Assembly: GCA_904063045.1 (NCBI GenBank)
Contig: CAJFCJ010000007.1
Coordinates: 4,285,404 to 4,349,403, forward strand
Direction: 5' to 3'
DNA length: 64,000 nucleotides
DNA from: Dimorphilus gyrociliatus
Taxonomy: Eukaryota > Annelida > Polychaeta > Dinophilidae
Part shown: positions 57,936 through 64,000 of the stretch, in pieces
How positions within the stretch are numbered: the first letter of the stretch is position 1
How the letters are laid out: the number at the start of each line of letters is the position of its first letter
The notes under the pieces: model-generated
Database searches by the model: none
The model's input: the letters and a program-made list of their open reading frames with translations, nothing else
Told to the model about the DNA's origin: nothing
Translations under genes and position numbers: made by a program

Positions 57936-58680
57936 TAAACCACTATAAGTGTAAAAAAAAGAGAAAAAAGGAAAGAAATAGAGTTATGTTGAAATTGAAG
58001 GAAAGAGGCGAATTGATTTGTCTTCGTAATCCTTGTTCATTGGTTATACTGTATTTTCGTTTGACACGTCTATTCTATTATATAGTGTGTAAGAATCTTA
58101 AATAATACATATACTATTATATATATATATTTCTTTGTATTTCTTTTAACTTCCTGTATTATATCATTCAAAATATTGAAAGAATCGGCGTAATTTCGGT
58201 TAAAATTTGAAATATTCTAATATCAAAATTAAAGAAAAGATTATCGAAGAGGCGTGATAGTTTAGATAGATATGGTTAAGCCTAATATTTAGTATATATA
58301 CTTGTATTGTAAAAGAAACATCCAGAAGATAAAACACGATCTACAACCGTGACAATTGTTATTAAACATTTTATACAGGTGTTTGTCAGGTACTGAAAAA
58401 GAATTACTCGTTTCTCTCTCTTTCTCACTCTTTTTTATCAATAAAATTAAAAATAAAACAAAAGTAAAAAAATCTATATTGTGTACTCTATACATCAATT
58501 GTAAAGTGTATTCATTCAGATATTTCTATATACATACTGTATATAAATTTATACCTGCATGTATACTTATATTCCATGTTAAATATATATATATAAATGT
58601 ATATACAGTATGTATGCTTGTGTATTTCTACAGGTGCGTTTCATATTATAGGCCTTTGTTAATATTATAGGTAACCGAAT
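57372..58680. promoter_or_regulatory. Divergent region between TRPT1 (-) and MYO6 (+), with MYO6 5' leader
   Basis: 1309 bp between start codons. A likely non-coding MYO6 exon ends at 57752 (CAAAG|gtatag), and an acceptor ends at 58670 (aatattatag), ten bases before the ATG. A long TA microsatellite lies within the proposed leader intron. A GC-richer stretch near 57685-57750 is the best promoter candidate. Open frames on either strand here are AT-driven. Confidence 0.5.
57889..57929. repeat. Pure TA dinucleotide microsatellite
   Basis: About twenty uninterrupted AT repeats inside the proposed 5' leader intron of MYO6; the longest pure TA tract in this interval. Confidence 0.95.
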
Positions 58681-61600
58681 ATGGACGACAATAAAAGAGT
58701 TTGGGTCCCACACCAGACGGATGGTTTCAAATTGGGTCGGATAATCGATTTAGGTTCTGATTCAATTTCTGTTGAACCTTTCGATACACCAGGCCAGGTA
58801 AGAAACAATCTGTTTACATAAATCATTGCTATATACAGTATATATATATATATATATATCATATACTGTATATTACTAATATATAAACATATTTAATATA
58901 CTGTATACATAAATAGCACAAAATTTTACCCCCAACTAGACCCCTCCCTATTCTTTTTTATGCAATCTGAAAATTTTATATCGATTATTTTCTCTCTTAA
59001 CCCTATTGGTTCTTCTTTTATTCTAACGATTTTTTTTCATTCGCGCTCTGTTTTGTTCAAGTCGCTTCAGTTTCGCTTGTTAGACCTATATCGCAAGACT
59101 TTAATACTTGTTAGAAATATTAGTATTAGTAATTCTTCCTATTGATATGATTGTCTATCTTTACTGGTTCCAATAATGAATTGTCAAGTGTTGCATATTG
59201 AATAGAAACACATGTGTAATATAATTATATGCAGTATGTAGGAGTATATCATTATATATTGAATATTTAGATATAAGTATATTATATTATATAGTATATA
59301 CTATAGCAAATTTAATATTCAACAATTTTTTTTATCTCTTCGTTTAAGACTTCTGATTTTTTATTATAGGCAATAAGTGCACCATATGATAGAGTATTTC
59401 CGGCTGAAGAATACGATAACAAGGATGTTGAAGACAATTGCAGTTTAATGTACCTGAATGAAGCTACACTGCTAAATAATTTACGGATTCGCTACAAGAA
59501 GGTTTTAAGCCTATAATTGAATTCATTAATATTCTAAACGTTGCGTTACTACATGCTCTAAAACGAAAATTTCATTTTTTCACCTCTACCTATAGGATGC
59601 CATCTATACATACGTCGCTAACATCTTAATTGCTGTTAATCCATACAAAGATGTGTCACATTTGTATGGGACTGCCGCTATTAAGAACTATCAGGGTAAA
59701 TCCCTTGGCACTGTTCCGCCTCATGTATATGCAATTGCCGATAAAGCTTATCGTGATATGAAAACTTTGAGAGCAAGTCAATCGATAATTGTTTCGGGAG
59801 AATCAGGTGCAGGAAAAACTGAATCAACAAAATACATACTAAAATATCTTACTGAATCATGGGGCACTCACGCCGGACCGATTGAGGATAGAATAAATGA
59901 ATCTAATCCATTGCTAGAAGCATTTGGAAACGCTAAAACGGTCCGCAACAATAATTCATCAAGATTTGGTAAATTTGTCGAAATTCACTTTGATAAGAAG
60001 ATGCTTGTAGCTGGCGGTTATATCTCGCATTATCTATTAGAAAAGAGTAGAATTTGTACGCAGAGTCCTGAAGAGAGAAATTATCACATTTTTTACAGAA
60101 TGTGTGCAGGAGCTCCAGAGACTTTATACAATAGTCTTAAATTAGCTGCACCAGATCAATTTAGGGTAAGTAATAAAGTATAAATATACAGTTTGTAGTC
60201 TATATAATATTATAGCTATATATAGTATATATATATATATATATATATATAATAATATATATATATTAATATATACAATATATAGTGTATATGAAAAAGA
60301 AGCTTTAAATTGAAAAAAAAAAATTAAACAAATTTTTCTCTGCTCTTCTTAGTTTTCTCTTGAACACTGTTCAAAAGAAAATAAAGAAAGGTCTTTTTAA
60401 TGAGCCAAAGCATGATAAAAACTTAGAGTTTTTAAATTTTTATCGTCTAAAGCTTTATCTCTTGCATGATTATTATTACTGTTATGTCGTGATGTGCACA
60501 ACAGTATCTGAATCGTGGGAACACTCAATTCTTTTCTTCAAACTCCGATTTGGCATCGAATAGGAAAAGTCAACAGGTACGTATATGGTTTTCTCTAGAA
60601 TTGAGAATAAAAGCAAAGAACAAAAGAAATATAATCCTTTTTTACTTTTAACTTAAGTATTATAATATCGGATTTATTTTGTTCTTTGCTCCTTTTTTTG
60701 TATCTTTTTTGTTTTGTTTGTTTTTTTTTGACTTTAATTTATTATTTTACCCGACTGAATTATTATAATAATACAAATTTTTTTTAAAAAAAAACTAGAA
60801 AAACTTTAATTTATCAAATGCTAATTTCATTTATAAATGTTCTTTTAGTTCCTCAAGTCTGGAAGCTTGAATGATCCTGTGATGAATGATATTAATGATT
60901 TTGCAGTCACTGATAAAGCGCTTTCTTCTATGGGTATGGAGGATCAAACTAGAAGCTTAATATATTCGGTTGTTGCTGGCATTCTTCATCTTGGAAATGT
61001 TTCATTCGAAGATGATCATGATGATAAGAAAGGTGGTTGTAAGGTGACAGCTGACACTGAACGCTTTTTACAAAACGCCGCTCAACTTTTGGGCGTCGAC
61101 GAGAAAGATCTTAAATCAGAATTAACTTCAAGAGTTATGCAGTCCGCGAAGGCTGGTAAAAGTGGAACGGTAATAAAAGTCCCACTTCGTCAAAGCGAAG
61201 CAAACAATGCAAGAGATGCTTTAGCCAAGTTTATCTATGGAAAGCTATTCGATTATATAGTAAAGTGTGTTAATCAAGCTTTACCGTTTCAAAATTCTCA
61301 AAACTATATTGGTGTTCTGGATATCGCTGGATTTGAGTATTTTCAAGTTAACAGCTTTGAACAGTTTTGTATCAATTATTGTAATGAAAAATTACAACAA
61401 TTCTTTAATGAAAGGATTTTAAAAGAAGAACAAATTTTATACGAAAAGGAAGGTTTAAATGTAAAGAAAATCAACTATATTGATAATCAAGATTGCATCG
61501 ATCTCATTGAAAAAAAATCGATTGGTATTTTTGATGTATTAGACGAAGAGAGTAAATTACCTCAACCAAAACCGGATCACTTTACTAGTGAAGTTCATTC

Positions 61601-63465
61601 GAAAAATAAGAATCACTTTCGTTTGTCTATACCTAGAAAATCGAAATTAAAGGCTCATAGAGAAGTTAGAGACGATGAAGGCTTCCTTATTAGGCACTTT
61701 GCAGGTGCTGTATGCTATCACACTAAGCAGTTCATTGAAAAGAATAACGACGCTTTGCACTTTTCTCTGGAGATGATTATCTCGGAGAGTAAAAGTCCTC
61801 TTGTTAAGGAGATTTGCTCTCCAGATCCAAATGCTAAAAAGGTTCAAACAAAAGGAAAGCTTGCGTTTATATCAGTTGGATCGAAATTTAGAACTCAATT
61901 ATCAACTCTTATGGAGAAGCTTCGTTCAACTGGAACAAGCTTTATTCGTTGCATAAAACCCAATTATAAAATGATTTCGCAATGTTTCGAGGGTATGCCA
62001 ATTCTTATACAACTTCAATGTTCTGGAATGACATCCGTTTTGGAGTTGATGCAGCAAGGTTACCCGTCTAGAACTCAATTTTCTGAACTGTACAACATGT
62101 ATAAACAATACATGCCTCCTGATATTGCTAGGTTGGACGCTAGATTATTTTGTAAAGCTTTGTTCAAAGCTCTTGGATTAAACGAAATGGATTTCAAATT
62201 CGGTCTAACAAAAGTATTTTTTAGGCCAGGAAAATTTGCGGAATTCGATCAAATTATGCGATCTGATCCTGAAAATCTAGCACTACTAATTAAAAAGGTT
62301 AAAAAATGGTTGATATGCAGCAGATGGCGTAAAGCCCAATGGTGTACACTTTCTGTAATAAAACTCAAGAATAAGATTTTGTATAGAAGGGAACTACTCC
62401 TTCTCTTACAGAAGACTATTAAATCGTGGTTGGCTGTTAGGGAATATAGACCACGTATCAAGGCTGTTAGTAGAATACTGGCTTTGCACGATCAATTATC
62501 TGCCGTTGAGCCAATTATACCGCAGTTGAAAAAGGATAAAGATTCAGCAGCCAAATCAGTTAAAAAGGTCAAAGAACGACTTGGAGAGGTTGTCGCTAAA
62601 ATACGCCAAGGAAAACTGGTTGCTGCCAAAGATTTGGAAAAATCATATAGCGAAATGGTTAAGGAAGTTGATAAAAATGTTATGGATATTAGAAAGTTGC
62701 TCGAAAAGCAAAAGGCGGCCGACGAAGCGGATAGGTTAAGAAAGATACAGGAAGAAATGGAGAAAAATAAGAAATTGAAAGAAGAAGAAGAAAGAAAGAA
62801 GAAAGCGGAAGAGGAAGAAAAACGTCTAAAAGCGGAAATGGAATTGAAGAGGAAGAAGGAAGAGGAAGTTGCTCGTAAAGCTGAAGAAGCAGAGAGAAAA
62901 GCGGCTGAAAAGAATGCCGGTAAAATACAAAAAGAAAAAGAAGAAGCTGCTAAAAAGTATTTATTATAAGAATATAATATTAATGAAGATTAATAATATT
63001 TAAAAATTTTTTAAAAATCTATCAGCCAAGAAAGATTGGAACAAGAAAGAAGAGATCGTGAATTGGCATTAACACTAGTTAACGGAGAACAGGGAGCCGT
63101 TGAAGAAGCTGCTCCAACTGCAAGGTATGTATATATAAAAAAGCATTCTTACACTTTGTTAGACGTAGCTGTTATGGAATGTTAATATCAGCAGAATTGC
63201 GTGGTTTTTTATTCTTTTTTTTGCATCCTTACATTACTATTATCGTTGCATTTTATACGAGAAAAATCTCCGCATGCCTAAAATATTGTTGGAATTTGTA
63301 GTATTTTTGTTTGTCTTTCTCGTTAAAACAAACAAACAAACAAACAAATCGCTTATAGCATTATGAAGGCAAAAAAAAAAGAGAAAAAAATCAATCTTGT
63401 AAGGCAAAGTGTTACTTTATACTGCTTTCAAACATGTATATATATATTTATATACAGTATATATA

Positions 63466-63505
<40 letters not shown>

Positions 63506-64000
63506 TATGAATTCACGCCGCTTTTCTACCCGCTCCGCCCTCCTCAAAAGTACAAAAATCATAAATTAGTTAAAACGAAGGGAGAAAATATAGAAACTTT
63601 TATTGGATATTGGTCTTTTTATTAGTACTATGGGTGTTACTATCCTTCTCCCATTGTCCTTTCAGCTTAAATATTCTTTCTTATTTTTAAAGCTTTGCTT
63701 AGCTTTTAACAATTTATTAGATCAGTTCTATCTTTTATAACTAATTAAAACAGAGTACGATCGTTCAAAATGGATCCGAACGATGATCCAAGGTTCGTAG
63801 CTGAAATCTTTGTTCATTCTATTCTATTCGTAATTGGTTCTACGAGAAGAGATACAACCTGAGAATTGATTTAATAGATATGATATAAATCATATGTATT
63901 TTTTTGTAGTAACCATAACCTTACGAATAGAAAGTATTATGAACAGTGTAGAAAAATAATTAACAATTTCCAGCCGTTTCGTTTACGGAGAGGTTAAGAG
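58681..64000 (+). CDS. MYO6: Unconventional myosin VI (5' part, 3' end outside window)
   Basis: Actin motor that moves to the pointed end, used in endocytosis and hair-bundle or stereocilia anchoring. Exons: 58681-58797, 59370-59501, 59596-60165, 60505-60576, 60849-62956, 63026-63124, 63754-63792, 63974-64000+. Motor motifs: GESGAGKT (151-158), [10 protein letters not shown], the DIAGFEYF switch II and FIRCIKPN. After the converter comes the myosin VI-specific insert and IQ region ([41 protein letters not shown]). This is followed by a charged helix rich in E/K/R ([20 protein letters not shown]), typical of its single-alpha-helix segment. The cargo-binding domain would lie beyond the window. 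The short exon 60505-60576 was placed by its match to YLNRG and its splice phases. The 39-base exon 63754-63792 may be alternatively spliced. Confidence 0.94.
58798..59369 (+). other. MYO6 intron 1
   Basis: 572-bp intron bounded by CCAG|gtaaga and tattatag|GCAATA. It contains three TATACAGTATA/TATACTGTATA-type motifs within the first 115 bases and a TA microsatellite at 58836-58860. No exon seen. Confidence 0.75.
60201..60291. repeat. TA-rich microsatellite in MYO6 intron 3
   Basis: Imperfect TATA tract of about 90 bases with short interruptions, located just after the donor of exon 59596-60165. Confidence 0.85.
63125..63753 (+). other. MYO6 intron 6
   Basis: 629-bp intron preceding the 39-base exon. 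It carries an (AAAC)n run at 63326-63347 and a long TA microsatellite. An AT-driven frame at 63363-63569 is not coding. Confidence 0.7.
63435..63504. repeat. TA microsatellite with TATACAGTATA core
   Basis: TA tract of about 70 bases that includes TATACAGTATATA at 63451-63463. Confidence 0.9.

Noticed and set aside
58356..58670. 104-codon + strand ORF upstream of MYO6
   Set aside because: Rich in I/Y/F/S from TA repeats, and it overlaps the proposed 5' leader intron; no protein-like features.
1..64000. tRNA/rRNA genes, CRISPR arrays, or complete transposons
   Set aside because: I looked for cloverleaf-type blocks, regular spaced repeats, terminal inverted repeats and transposase or reverse transcriptase motifs, and saw none. 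Small non-coding RNAs and MITEs cannot be excluded by eye.

Overview
This is a gene-dense, AT-rich stretch of animal nuclear DNA. Genes are split by mostly short GT-AG introns (about 50-100 bp, a few near 1 kb), TA microsatellites are common in non-coding DNA, and intergenic gaps are a few hundred bases. An axonemal dynein chain, the ciliary kinesin KIF17, a trithorax/MLL methyltransferase, a fused CAD protein, a TRIM protein and myosin VI together point to a metazoan with motile cilia, most likely an invertebrate bilaterian with a compact genome. A spiralian is possible, but the sequence alone does not settle the lineage.

Layout, left to right: the 3' part of an axonemal dynein intermediate chain (DNAI1-like, +); a trithorax/KMT2A-B homologue (+, 20 exons); KIF17 (+, 15 coding exons); a small unassigned ORF (+); COP9 signalosome subunit 1 (-); BIVM (+); the RNA helicase DDX27 (+); a RING/B-box TRIM protein with an NHL-like C-terminus (+); CAD, the fused pyrimidine-synthesis enzyme (-); an unclassified EGF/TSP1 single-pass membrane protein (+); a two-module GPR158-like ectodomain protein that ends in a probable GPI signal (-); USP10 (+); LSM12 copy A (-); an SLC3 transporter heavy chain (+); LSM12 copy B (-); tRNA 2'-phosphotransferase TRPT1 (-); and the 5' part of myosin VI (+), which runs off the right edge.

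The exon models were joined by reading splice sites and checking that phases close. Each complete model sums to a multiple of three and ends in a stop. The genes are mostly unrelated housekeeping or ciliary genes and do not form a pathway. Five neighbouring pairs are divergent with 0.4-1.3 kb between start codons, so shared promoters are likely. The EGF/TSP1 and GPR158-like genes are convergent and their 3' ends probably overlap.

The least ordinary items are: the GPR158-like protein, which has two ectodomain modules separated by a basic linker with four RxKR sites, no 7TM segment and a GPI-like tail; two tandem nuclear-receptor-type zinc clusters, a taspase-1 site and an altered CXXC finger in the trithorax homologue; a TRPT1 lacking two expected arginines; an LSM12 duplication with identical intron positions flanking the SLC3 gene; and a papain-like Q-C-H-D pattern in BIVM.
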